From Eubacteriales Family XIII. Incertae Sedis bacterium (GTDB lineage: Bacteria; Bacillota; Clostridia; Peptostreptococcales; Anaerovoracaceae), in assembly GCA_031272745.1 (NCBI GenBank), contig JAISTF010000012.1:1-7295 (forward strand): a DNA stretch of 7,295 nucleotides, written 5' to 3'. A program made the translations under genes and the position numbers. Positions within the stretch are counted from its first letter, which is position 1. The number at the start of each line of letters is the position of its first letter. Shown here piece after piece: positions 1 to 6,461 of this stretch. Under the pieces are notes generated by a model. That model searched no databases. It worked only from the letters and a program-made list of their open reading frames with translations, and was not told the DNA's origin.

Positions 1-2
1 TG

Positions 3-11
3 TGGTATACT
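3..11 (+). promoter_or_regulatory. Possible extended -10 promoter element
   Basis: The bases TGGTATACT match the extended -10 pattern TGnTATAAT with one mismatch. The window begins too late to show a -35 region. Transcription would start close to the ATG at 19, which would make the first gene nearly leaderless and would fit the lack of a ribosome binding site. A chance match, or coding sequence of a longer gene, is equally possible. Confidence 0.25.
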
Positions 12-18
12 CTTGGCT

Positions 19-405
19 ATGGATATTTGGCGGTATTTCATAGGCGCTTTGGTGGTCATCGCCCTCGCCGCAGTCATGCGGATTTTGCAGGGGCGGCTTC
101 TGCGCGCGGCGGCGCGCGAGGACCGGCTGCATTTCGTCGTGCGCGCGCCGATGTGGCGGCTCGCCGTCTGCGACGACGACTTGACGCTCACGCCCATGCT
201 CGGCCGCGCCGCGCGGTGGACGGTCTCCGAGATCACGCATCTCACCGCGAATGTGCGGGGCATCGGCATTTGGGCCGGCGAGAAACGGTTATTCACGGTG
301 CATCGCGAAGCGATCGGGTGCAAGCGCCTTGTGTCCTATATGATCGAGAAAGGCGTGCGGACGCCTTCCAAGATAGATTTGCAGTGGAGTGACGGCGGGT
401 TGTAA
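19..405 (+). CDS. Small membrane-anchored protein of unknown function, possibly PH-like
   Basis: I do not recognise this 128-residue protein as a named family. Residues about 5-24 form one hydrophobic N-terminal membrane segment, followed by a basic stretch (RLLRAAARE) that suggests the rest is cytoplasmic. The remaining 90 or so residues alternate short beta-like strands (LHFVVRAP, RLAVCDDDLTLTP, GIGIWAGEKRLFTV) and end in a helix (CKRLVSYMIEKG). That order resembles small bacterial PH-like domains attached to a membrane anchor, but this is inference from pattern only. ATG at 19 is preferred over TTG at 13 because it directly precedes the hydrophobic segment. No ribosome binding site is visible, and the frame is open back to base 1, so the gene could begin before the window. 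It ends 21 bases before the ligase gene and may be co-transcribed with it. Confidence 0.6.
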   Translation: MDIWRYFIGALVVIALAAVMRILQGRLLRAAAREDRLHFVVRAPMWRLAVCDDDLTLTPMLGRAARWTVSEITHLTANVRGIGIWAGEKRLFTVHREAIGCKRLVSYMIEKGVRTPSKIDLQWSDGGL

Positions 406-410
406 TCACA

Positions 411-422
411 GAAGGGAGAGGG
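411..422 (+). promoter_or_regulatory. Ribosome binding site that decides the TTG start of the ligase
   Basis: The purine-rich stretch GAAGGGAGAGGG lies 4 bases before the TTG at 427. No ATG or GTG lies in frame between the previous gene and the conserved start of the ligase, so this site supports TTG as the start codon. Confidence 0.7.
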
Positions 423-426
423 AACG

Positions 427-1722
427 TTGGGTTATTATCAGGAACAGATTGAGACGATGGGGCGCGACGAGATGTCGGCCCTGCAGTCGGAGCGGTTGGT
501 GAAACAGGTGCAGCACGTCTACAAGAACGTCGCGCCGTACCGCAAGAAGATGGAGGACCTCGGCGTCGAGCCGGGCGACATCAAGGGGATCGAGGACATC
601 GAGAAACTGCCCTTCACGACGAAGGACGACCTCAAGGACGCGTACCCGTACGGGTTCCTCGCGCTGCCGCTGAAGGACTGCGTGCGCATCCAGTCGACGA
701 GCGGCACGACGGGCAAGCGCGTCGTCGCGTTTTACACGCTGCATGACATCGACGTCTGGGAGGACGGCTGCGCGCGCGCAATCGCGGCGGCGGGCGGGAC
801 AAACGAGGACGTCTGCCATGTCTGTTACGGCTACGGGCTGTTCACGGGCGGGCCGGGGCTGAACGGCGGCTCGCACAAGGTCGGCTGCCTCACGCTGCCG
901 ATGTCGTCGGGCAACACGGAGCGGCAGCTCACGTTCATGACCGACCTCGAAGCGACGATCCTCTGCTGCACGCCGTCGTACGCGGCGTTCCTCGGGGAGT
1001 CGGCGCACAAGGAAGGGCTCACGGACAAGCTCAAGCTCAAGGCCGGCATCTTCGGCGCCGAGGCGTGGAGCGAGGAGATGCGGCGCGACATCGAAAAGGC
1101 GCTCGGGCTGAAGGCGTACGACATCTACGGGCTCACGGAAATCTGCGGCCCCGGCGTGTCGTTTGAATGCGAGGAGCAGACCGGTATGCACGTCTGCGAG
1201 GACCATTTCTTCCCCGAGATCATCGACCCGTCGACGGGCGCGCAGCAGCCGCTGAACACGAAGGGCGAGCTCGTCTTCTCGTGCATCACGAAAGAGGCGT
1301 TCCCGCTGCTGCGGTACCGGACGCGCGACATCACGATGCTCACGCAGGACCCGTGCTCGTGCGGGCGGACGCTCACGAAGATGCGGCGGCTCATGGGCCG
1401 CACGGACGATATGCTGATCATCCGCGGGGTCAACGTGTTCCCGTCGCAGATCGAGGCGGTGCTCGTCGGCCAGGGCTATCCGGCCAACTACCTCATCGTC
1501 GTCGACCGCGTGAACCACACGGACACGTTCGAGGTGCAGGTCGAGATGACGGACGAGATGTTCTCGGACGAGGTGAAGCTGATCGAGAAGCGCGAAGCGG
1601 AGCTGCTCGCGGGCATGAAGTCGATGCTCGGCATTTCGCCGAAGGTGTCGCTCGTCGCGCCGCGCACGATCACGCGCAGCGAGGGCAAGGCCGTCCGCGT
1701 CATCGACAAGAGAAAGATTTAG
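427..1722 (+). CDS. paaK: Phenylacetate-CoA ligase family enzyme
   Basis: This is a 431-residue adenylate-forming enzyme that joins an aryl or related carboxylic acid to coenzyme A using ATP (EC 6.2.1.30 for phenylacetate); it is expected to be cytoplasmic. Visible signatures are the phosphate-binding loop STSGTTGK (residues 90-97), YGLTEICGPG (234-243), YRTRD (297-301) with the ribose-binding Asp, the hinge region GRTDDMLIIRGVNVFPSQIE (324-343), and a C-terminal EGKAVRV with the likely catalytic Lys 421. A DPCSCGR motif (308-314) is usual for this family. Length matches the roughly 430-440 residues of known PaaK proteins. It begins with TTG after a good ribosome binding site. The ACT-domain gene follows after 12 bases, a pairing seen in anaerobes, where these enzymes work beside 2-oxoacid ferredoxin oxidoreductases on products of amino acid breakdown. 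The true substrate may be phenylacetate, indoleacetate or another acid; sequence alone cannot say. Confidence 0.93.
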   Translation: MGYYQEQIETMGRDEMSALQSERLVKQVQHVYKNVAPYRKKMEDLGVEPGDIKGIEDIEKLPFTTKDDLKDAYPYGFLALPLKDCVRIQSTSGTTGKRVVAFYTLHDIDVWEDGCARAIAAAGGTNEDVCHVCYGYGLFTGGPGLNGGSHKVGCLTLPMSSGNTERQLTFMTDLEATILCCTPSYAAFLGESAHKEGLTDKLKLKAGIFGAEAWSEEMRRDIEKALGLKAYDIYGLTEICGPGVSFECEEQTGMHVCEDHFFPEIIDPSTGAQQPLNTKGELVFSCITKEAFPLLRYRTRDITMLTQDPCSCGRTLTKMRRLMGRTDDMLIIRGVNVFPSQIEAVLVGQGYPANYLIVVDRVNHTDTFEVQVEMTDEMFSDEVKLIEKREAELLAGMKSMLGISPKVSLVAPRTITRSEGKAVRVIDKRKI

Positions 1723-1726
1723 GAGG
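1721..1726 (+). promoter_or_regulatory. Consensus ribosome binding site of the ACT-domain gene
   Basis: A perfect AGGAGG overlaps the stop codon of the ligase gene and lies 8 bases before the ATG at 1735. It rules out the in-frame GTG at 1726, which overlaps the site itself, and favours 1735 over the second ATG at 1741. Translation of the two genes is probably coupled. Confidence 0.85.
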
Positions 1727-1734
1727 TGCAAGCC

Positions 1735-2157
1735 ATGATCATGGATCAAGTATCGGTATTCGTGGAGAACAAGCCGGGCGCGCTGTCGGAGATCACGGGC
1801 GCGCTCGCGGAGGCGGGCATCGACCTGAAGGCGTTCACGGTCGCGGACACGTCGGAATTCGGCATCCTGCGGTTTCTGTCGGACGCGCCGAAGAAGGCGC
1901 TCGCGCTTTTGAAGATGGCCGGCTGGGTCGCCTCGCTGACGCCCGTCGTCGCCGTGAAGATGAGCGACGAGCCGGGCAGCCTCGCGAAGGTGCTGAAGCT
2001 GTTTGCGGAGGCGGACGTGCAGGTGGAATACATGTACGCGTTCGTCGCGCAGGAGGAAGGGCAGGCGTACGTCGTCTTCCGCGTCGCGGATCCGGACGGC
2101 GCGGTCGCGCTGCTGGAGTCGAGCGGCGCGATCACGGTCGCGTCGATCGCAAAATGA
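1735..2157 (+). CDS. Tandem ACT-domain protein
   Basis: This 140-residue protein consists of two ACT domains and nothing else, matching the stand-alone tandem-ACT group. Domain 1 covers about residues 3-65, opening with QVSVFVENKPGALSEITGALAEAGIDLKAF. Domain 2 covers about 70-138, opening with VVAVKMSDEPGSLAKVLKLFAEADVQVEYMYAF. Both have the Pro-Gly turn followed by a helix (PGALSEI, PGSLAKV) that forms the usual amino-acid-binding interface. ACT domains bind small ligands, mostly amino acids, and pass the signal to a partner. There is no attached enzyme or DNA-binding domain, so a partner is needed; the ligase immediately upstream, with a 12-base gap, is the best candidate. This is inference. 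The start is ATG at 1735. Confidence 0.88.
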   Translation: MIMDQVSVFVENKPGALSEITGALAEAGIDLKAFTVADTSEFGILRFLSDAPKKALALLKMAGWVASLTPVVAVKMSDEPGSLAKVLKLFAEADVQVEYMYAFVAQEEGQAYVVFRVADPDGAVALLESSGAITVASIAK

Positions 2158-2162
2158 TGTAG

Positions 2163-2181
2163 GGGCGGCATCCTGCCGCCC
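2163..2181 (+). repeat. GC-rich hairpin element before purH
   Basis: GGGCGGCA (2163-2170) and TGCCGCCC (2174-2181) form a perfect 8-bp stem with a 3-base loop. It fills most of the 41-base gap between the ACT gene and purH, and ends 7 bases before the purH ribosome binding site. No T-run follows, so it is not a standard intrinsic terminator. The surrounding pattern TGTAGGGGCGGC...GCCGCCCG resembles short dispersed intergenic palindromes I recall from clostridial genomes, which cannot be confirmed here. It could alter mRNA stability between the ACT and purine genes. Confidence 0.6.
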
Positions 2182-2188
2182 GATGTGA

Positions 2189-2194
2189 AGGAGG
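2189..2194 (+). promoter_or_regulatory. Ribosome binding site of purH
   Basis: A perfect AGGAGG lies only 4 bases before the ATG at 2199, a short but workable spacing, and fixes that start. Confidence 0.8.
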
Positions 2195-2198
2195 ACTT

Positions 2199-3776
2199 AT
2201 GCGCGCACTCATCAGCGTTTCCGACAAGGCGGGCGTCGTGGAATTTGCCGTGGCTCTCGCGGAGCTCGGCTACGAAATCCTCTCGACGGGCGGGACCTAC
2301 GCCACGCTCGACGGCGCGGGCGTGCCCGTCGTGCAGGTGTCGGACGTCACGGGCTTCCCCGAATGTCTCGACGGGCGCGTGAAGACGCTGCACCCCGTCG
2401 TACACGGCGGCATCCTCGCAATGCGCGACAACCCCGAGCACATGGCGCAGATCGAGCAACTCGGCATCGAGCCCATCGACGTCGTCGCCATCAACCTCTA
2501 CCCGTTCCGCGAGACCATCCTGCGCGAGGACGTGACGCTGCCGGTCGCCATCGAAAACATCGACATCGGCGGCCCGACCATGCTGCGCTCCGCGGCCAAA
2601 AACCACGCGGGCGTGCTCGTGATCTGCGACCCGTCCGACTACGCGGAGGTCGTCACGGCGCTGCGCGGCTCCGAGGACGGCGCGGCCGGCGTCCCCTACG
2701 AGATGAAGTACCGCCTCGCGCTGAAGGTCTTCGAGCACACGGCCGCCTACGACGCGCTCATCGCCGACTACCTGCGCAGCGTGAAGGACATCCAGCTGCC
2801 GGTCAACCCGACCTTTACCTACGAGCTCGTCCAGCCGCTGCGTTACGGCGAAAACCCGCACCAGGGCGCGGCCTACTACCGCGAGGTGCGCGCGTGGAAA
2901 GGCGCTCTCGTGAACGCGGAGCAGTTGCACGGCAAGGAGCTTTCCTTCAATAACATAAACGACACCAACGGGGCTCTGTCGTGCCTGCGGGAGTTTTCCG
3001 AGCCCACGGTCGTGGCGGTCAAGCACGCGAACCCGTGCGGCGTCGGCAGCGCGCGCACGATCTGCGAGGCGTATCTGAAGGCGTACGACGCGGACCCCGT
3101 GTCGATTTTCGGCGGCATCATCGCGGCGAACATGCCGATTGACCTTGCGACGGCGGAGGAGATCAGCCGCATCTTTGTCGAGATCGTCATCGCGCCGGGG
3201 TTCACGGACGAGGCGTTCGCGCTGCTCTCGCAGAAGCCGAGCATCCGGCTGCTGCGGTTGCCGCAGATGGACCGCCAGGCGCCGCCGGGCGGCATGGACG
3301 TGAAGAAGGTGGACGGCGGTCTGCTCATCCAGGACGTGGACGCGGCGCTCTATGAAGAGGCGGACGTGCGCGTCGTGACGAAGGCGCAGCCGACGCCCGA
3401 GGAATGGGCGGACATGGCGTTCGGGATGCGCGTCGTCAAGCATGTGAAGTCCAACGCGATCGTGCTCGTGCGCGACGGAATGACGCTCGGCGTCGGCCCG
3501 GGGCAGACCAACCGCATCGGCGCGGCGCACATCGCGATCGAGGGGCCGGACCTGCCCGAGGATGCGCGGCGGCAGCGGGCGGCGCTGCTGCGCGGCGCGG
3601 TGCTCGCGTCGGACGCGTTCTTCCCGTTTCCGGACTGCGTGGAGGCCGCCGCCGCCGCGGGCGTGACGGCCATCGTCCAGCCCGGCGGTTCCGTGAAGGA
3701 TCAGGAGTCGATCGACCGCTGCGACGAGCTCGGCATCGCGATGGTCTTCACCGGTATGCGGCATTTCCGGCATTGA
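2199..3776 (+). CDS. purH: Bifunctional AICAR transformylase / IMP cyclohydrolase
   Basis: PurH carries out the last two steps of de novo purine synthesis in the cytoplasm: formylation of AICAR from 10-formyl-tetrahydrofolate, then ring closure to IMP. The 525-residue length is normal. The N-terminal IMP cyclohydrolase domain (about 1-200) shows SVSDKAGVVEFA (6-17), STGGT (29-33), LDGRVKTLHPVVHGGIL (57-73), INLYPF (98-103), IENIDIGGPTMLRSAAKN (118-135) and HTAAYD (180-185). The transformylase domain shows LRYGENPHQ (214-222), SFNNINDTNGAL (249-260), KHANPCG (275-281) with the catalytic Lys-His pair, SIFGGIIAAN (302-311), GVGPGQTNR (431-439), SDAFFPFPD (471-479), QPGGSVKD (494-501) and the usual C-terminus MRHFRH. 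All key motifs are intact, so the enzyme should be active. It lies between the ACT gene and purD. No purine riboswitch or separate promoter is visible ahead of it. Confidence 0.98.
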   Translation: MRALISVSDKAGVVEFAVALAELGYEILSTGGTYATLDGAGVPVVQVSDVTGFPECLDGRVKTLHPVVHGGILAMRDNPEHMAQIEQLGIEPIDVVAINLYPFRETILREDVTLPVAIENIDIGGPTMLRSAAKNHAGVLVICDPSDYAEVVTALRGSEDGAAGVPYEMKYRLALKVFEHTAAYDALIADYLRSVKDIQLPVNPTFTYELVQPLRYGENPHQGAAYYREVRAWKGALVNAEQLHGKELSFNNINDTNGALSCLREFSEPTVVAVKHANPCGVGSARTICEAYLKAYDADPVSIFGGIIAANMPIDLATAEEISRIFVEIVIAPGFTDEAFALLSQKPSIRLLRLPQMDRQAPPGGMDVKKVDGGLLIQDVDAALYEEADVRVVTKAQPTPEEWADMAFGMRVVKHVKSNAIVLVRDGMTLGVGPGQTNRIGAAHIAIEGPDLPEDARRQRAALLRGAVLASDAFFPFPDCVEAAAAAGVTAIVQPGGSVKDQESIDRCDELGIAMVFTGMRHFRH

Positions 3777-3796
3777 CATGAAAGAAGGATTGCTGG

Positions 3797-3819
3797 ATTC
3801 TCGGGACAAGCCCGAGAAT
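3797..3819 (+). repeat. Palindromic dispersed-type element before purD
   Basis: ATTCTCGGG (3797-3805) and CCCGAGAAT (3811-3819) form a perfect 9-bp stem with loop ACAAG. Read on the - strand the wider element (about 3793-3823) begins TGTCATTCT and ends AGAATCCA, the same ends as the palindrome inside purD at 3993-4032, which lies in the opposite orientation. It occupies the centre of the 60-base gap between purH and purD, with 7 bases between its stem and the purD ribosome binding site. No T-run follows. Palindromes with these ends are familiar as repetitive elements in many bacteria (established in general, not checked for this genome). Confidence 0.75.
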
Positions 3820-3826
3820 GACAGGT

Positions 3827-3831
3827 GGAGG
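3827..3831 (+). promoter_or_regulatory. Ribosome binding site of purD
   Basis: GGAGG lies 5 bases before the GTG at 3837 and supports that codon rather than the in-frame GTG at 3825, which comes before the site. Confidence 0.75.
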
Positions 3832-3836
3832 ATTGT

Positions 3837-5180
3837 GTGAAGGTACTACTCGTAGGTAACGGCGGGCGGGAGCACGCCATCGCGTGGAAGCTGGCACAGA
3901 GCCCGCTCGTGGATGAAATCGTCTGCGCCCCCGGCAACGCCGGAACCGGTCGCGCGCAGGCAAGCGACACCTCACCGAGCAACGATAGCATTGTCATTCT
4001 GCGCGGAGCCGAAGGCGGAGTCGCAGAATCCACGAACGCGGATGTCCCCGCCGACGACATCCCCGGCCTCGTCGCACTCGCGCGCGCCGAGCAGCCGGAC
4101 CTCGCGGTCATCGGCCCCGAAGTCCCGCTCGCGCTCGGGCTGACCGACGCGCTTGACGCGCTCGGCATCAAGGTCTTCGGCCCCAACAAGAAATGCGCGC
4201 AGCTCGAAGCGAGCAAGTCTTTCACGAAATCCTTTCTCGCGCGGCACGGCATCCCGACCGCCGCGTACAAGGAGTACACGGACCTCGCGGCGCTGAAGGC
4301 GGATCTCGGCGTCTTCGGCTACCCGATGGTGCTGAAGGCCGACGGCCTCGCGGCGGGCAAAGGCTTGCTCATCGCGGAGACGCGCGAGGATGCCGAAGCC
4401 GCCGCCGACGAACTGATGGGCGCGCGCGCCTTCGGCGCGGCCGGCGACAAGGTCGTCGTCGAGGAGTTTCTGCGCGGCGTCGAAGCGTCCGTGCTCTGCT
4501 TCGTGGACGGCAGCGCGATCGTGCCGATGGAGTCCGCGCAGGACTACAAGCGCATCGGCGACGAGGACAAAGGGCCGAACACCGGCGGCATGGGCAACTA
4601 CTCGCCGTCGTTGTTATTTGATGAAGAAACCGAGCGGCGTGTCTATGAGGAGATCCTGCGCCCGACGCACGAGGGCTTCCAAAAAGACGGGCTTGATTTT
4701 CGCGGCGTGCTCTTCGTCGGCATCATGCTCACGAAGGACGGGCCGAAGGTCGTCGAGTTCAACAACCGCTTCGGCGACCCCGAGACGCAGGCCGTATTGC
4801 CGCGCCTGAAATCCGACCTCGCGGAAATCATGCTCGCCGCCACGGAGGACCGGCTTGCGCAGCAGGACATCGAATGGGACACGGGCAAAAAAACCGTCTG
4901 CGTCGTGATGGCGGCGGGAGGGTATCCCGGGGATTATTCAAAGGGCGACGTCATCGAAGGGCTCGCGGACGTGCCGGAGGACATCCTCGTCTTCCACGCG
5001 GGCACGAAGCCGGACGGAGAGGGTCGCGTCGTGACGAACGGCGGTCGCGTGCTCGGCGTCGTCGGCGCGGGGCCGACGCACGAGGCGGCGCGCGCGCGCG
5101 CGTACGAGGGCGTGGCGCGGATTCACTTCCAAAATGCCTACTACCGCAAAGACATCGGAGTGATATATAATACGGAGTAA
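3837..5180 (+). CDS. purD: Phosphoribosylamine-glycine ligase (GAR synthetase) with an in-frame insertion
   Basis: PurD performs step 2 of de novo purine synthesis, joining glycine to phosphoribosylamine with ATP. It is an ATP-grasp enzyme. The start is GTG at 3837, giving the classic N-terminus MKVLLVGNGGREHAIAWKLA. Other motifs are APGNAGT (31-37), VIGPE (91-95), FGPNKKCAQLEASKSFTK (114-131), LKADGLAAGKG (166-176), GPNTGGMGNYSP (246-257), EFNNRFGDPETQ (307-318), VMAAGGYPGDYSKGDVI (357-373), HAGT (387-390) and TNGGRVLGVVGAG (400-412). Catalytic regions are complete. The protein has 447 residues against about 420-430 for known PurD. The excess lies at residues about 40-66, between APGNAGT and NADVPADDIPGL, where the E. 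coli protein (recalled) has 7 residues before the matching Asn and this one has 29. A palindromic repeat encodes part of it (residues 52-65). The inserted loop is in the N-terminal domain, away from the ATP-grasp motifs, so activity is probably kept. Confidence 0.97.
   Translation: MKVLLVGNGGREHAIAWKLAQSPLVDEIVCAPGNAGTGRAQASDTSPSNDSIVILRGAEGGVAESTNADVPADDIPGLVALARAEQPDLAVIGPEVPLALGLTDALDALGIKVFGPNKKCAQLEASKSFTKSFLARHGIPTAAYKEYTDLAALKADLGVFGYPMVLKADGLAAGKGLLIAETREDAEAAADELMGARAFGAAGDKVVVEEFLRGVEASVLCFVDGSAIVPMESAQDYKRIGDEDKGPNTGGMGNYSPSLLFDEETERRVYEEILRPTHEGFQKDGLDFRGVLFVGIMLTKDGPKVVEFNNRFGDPETQAVLPRLKSDLAEIMLAATEDRLAQQDIEWDTGKKTVCVVMAAGGYPGDYSKGDVIEGLADVPEDILVFHAGTKPDGEGRVVTNGGRVLGVVGAGPTHEAARARAYEGVARIHFQNAYYRKDIGVIYNTE
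3991..4032 (+). repeat. Palindromic repeat element inserted in frame within purD
   Basis: ATTCTGCG (3996-4003) and CGCAGAAT (4022-4029) form a perfect 8-bp stem, with an inner GCC-GAA-GGC mini-hairpin (4008-4016). The element begins TTGTCATTCT and ends AGAATCCA, the same ends as the reversed element at 3793-3823. Read in the purD frame it encodes IVILRGAEGGVAES (residues 52-65) with no stop codon. It falls in the segment that typical PurD proteins lack. The extra protein segment is about 66 bases long, so roughly 24 bases beyond this 42-base core also belong to the insertion or come from divergence of its flanks. Confidence 0.75.
5166..5171 (+). promoter_or_regulatory. Possible -10 box at the end of purD
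   Basis: A perfect TATAAT lies in the last codons of purD, in otherwise GC-rich DNA, 60 bases before the next gene. No good -35 match stands 16-18 bases upstream. It could give the Ig-like gene its own promoter, but it also simply encodes IYN of purD. Confidence 0.25.
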
Positions 5181-5230
5181 GGGAACAACAGCGGGGGCGC
5201 GGATGGAAGAGCGAATGTGAGGTTTTAGGG

Positions 5231-6421
5231 ATGCGGGATCGAAAGAAGGCAAGGCTTTGGGCGACGATCGTCATCGTCGTCGTCATCGCGGCGCTCGTCG
5301 GCACGTATGTGCTGTCGATCGGCGTCGGCGGGTTCGGGGACGCCGCCGCGCATGCGACGGAAACGGATGAGCTCGGCGGAGGCGTCTACGTCGTACAGCT
5401 CGACGAAAACGGAAACCCGGTCTACGATGCGGACGGAAACCCCGTCATCGTTTTGGAGACTCCCGAGACCGAGGAAGAAATCGAGTCCAAGAAACCCTCG
5501 CTGACGATCACGAGCTTTCCGCCCGCGATCAACGTCGGCGAGCAGACGATCCTCACTTACGAAAGCAAAAACTTGCCGCCCGACACCATCGTCTACTACG
5601 AATCGAGCGACCCCAACGTCGCGACGGTGTCCGACGACGGCACGGTCACGGCCGTCGCGCCCGGCGAGGCATGGGTCTGCGCCATCGCGGGCGACGTGCG
5701 CTCGCTTGAAGTGTTGATCAAGGTCAGCGACCCGCCGCCGCAGGGCATCTCAATTGCTTGCGAGCAGCTCTCCGGCCTCGCGGAGGGGGAGACCGCCTTT
5801 GACATCAAGGTCGGCGCCATCCTCGACTTCTCCTACAAAATCCAGCCTGCGAATGCGCGTCCCTCGACGAAGCCCGCGTGGACGATCAGCAATCCCGAGG
5901 TCGCCGAATGGGACGCGAGCAAGCGCCAATTCCTTGCGACCGCGGCCGGCGAGACCGACCTCACGGTCTCCGTCGACGGCGTGTCATCCGCCATCTCTTT
6001 CCGCATCACGGAAAACGAAAACATCGTGCTCGTGTACGTCATGAAGATGCTGCCCTACATCATTTTGATCGTCGTCGTGATCGTCGCGGTCTGCGTCGTC
6101 GTCTACATCGTGAAGAAAGAGCGGCAGAAGCGCGAGAAGCGCGCGCTCGCGAAATTCAAAAAGGCCGAGCGCGAGCGCCTTGAGGCCGAGCAGCGGCAGC
6201 GCGCACAGGCACAGGGCGGGTTCGCCGCGCAGCCCGCGGCCCAGGCTGCCCAGATGCCACCGACCGCCGCGCAGGAGGCCGCCGTCCGCGAGAAATACGA
6301 ACCCCCCTTCCAGGGCCAGGCCGTCGGTGCCACCGGCCGCCAGGGCGACACGATCCACCCTGCGGGCAAGGAACCCAAAGGCGAGACCGACCGCCCCTTC
6401 ACGCTCGACGACATCGAATAG
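5231..6421 (+). CDS. Two-pass membrane protein with Ig-like (BIG2-type) extracellular domains
   Basis: This 396-residue protein has a basic start (MRDRKKAR), a membrane segment at about 10-30, a large external region, a second membrane segment at about 266-294, and a cytoplasmic tail. The external part begins with an acidic linker holding a doubled motif (DENGNPVYDADGNPVIV, 58-74). A first Ig-like domain follows at about 88-166, with the BIG2 hallmark YESSDPNVATVSDDGTVTAVAPGEAWVCA (123-151). A second, more divergent one at about 170-260 contains WTISNPEVAEWD...FLATAAGETDLTVSVDG. The tail opens with a charged, likely coiled helix (295-325), becomes Gln/Ala/Pro-rich and ends PFTLDDIE. Such domains usually bind surfaces or cell-wall material; the role here is unknown. 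The start is ATG 5231 with GAGG 8 bases upstream. It lies 50 bases after purD and need not be functionally linked to it. Confidence 0.85.
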   Translation: MRDRKKARLWATIVIVVVIAALVGTYVLSIGVGGFGDAAAHATETDELGGGVYVVQLDENGNPVYDADGNPVIVLETPETEEEIESKKPSLTITSFPPAINVGEQTILTYESKNLPPDTIVYYESSDPNVATVSDDGTVTAVAPGEAWVCAIAGDVRSLEVLIKVSDPPPQGISIACEQLSGLAEGETAFDIKVGAILDFSYKIQPANARPSTKPAWTISNPEVAEWDASKRQFLATAAGETDLTVSVDGVSSAISFRITENENIVLVYVMKMLPYIILIVVVIVAVCVVVYIVKKERQKREKRALAKFKKAERERLEAEQRQRAQAQGGFAAQPAAQAAQMPPTAAQEAAVREKYEPPFQGQAVGATGRQGDTIHPAGKEPKGETDRPFTLDDIE

Positions 6422-6425
6422 CCGC

Positions 6426-6447
6426 ACGCGCGGGACACGCGCGGGAC
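6426..6447. repeat. Two tandem copies of an 11-bp unit
   Basis: ACGCGCGGGAC occurs twice back to back directly after the stop codon of the Ig-like gene. It may be replication slippage in GC-rich DNA; no function is evident. Confidence 0.7.
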
Positions 6448-6461
6448 ACAAGGAGACGCCG

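Noticed and set aside
406..1749. 447-codon open frame on the - strand opposite the ligase gene
   Set aside because: Its composition is dominated by Arg, Leu, Asp and His with no recognisable domain, and it mirrors the real ligase gene.
1167..2162. 331-codon open frame on the + strand in a second phase over the end of the ligase and the ACT gene
   Set aside because: It is an Arg/Gly/His/Ala-rich out-of-phase reading of two real genes, with no ribosome binding site or domain.
2163..2181. Intrinsic terminator before purH
   Set aside because: The stem is strong but is followed by CGATGTGAAGGAGG rather than a T-run, and a co-directional gene starts immediately after it.
2158..2198. Purine riboswitch or PurR-type operator ahead of purH
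   Set aside because: The gap is only 41 bases, too short for a riboswitch, and shows only a simple hairpin and a ribosome binding site.
1746..3809. Very long open frame (687 codons) on the - strand across the ACT gene and purH
   Set aside because: It lies antisense to genes with complete known motifs; its product is a low-complexity Arg/Asp/Val/His-rich string with no domain. Such frames arise in GC-rich coding DNA because stop codons are rare on the opposite strand.
3797..3819. Intrinsic terminator between purH and purD
   Set aside because: No T-run follows the stem; the sequence fits a dispersed palindromic element instead.
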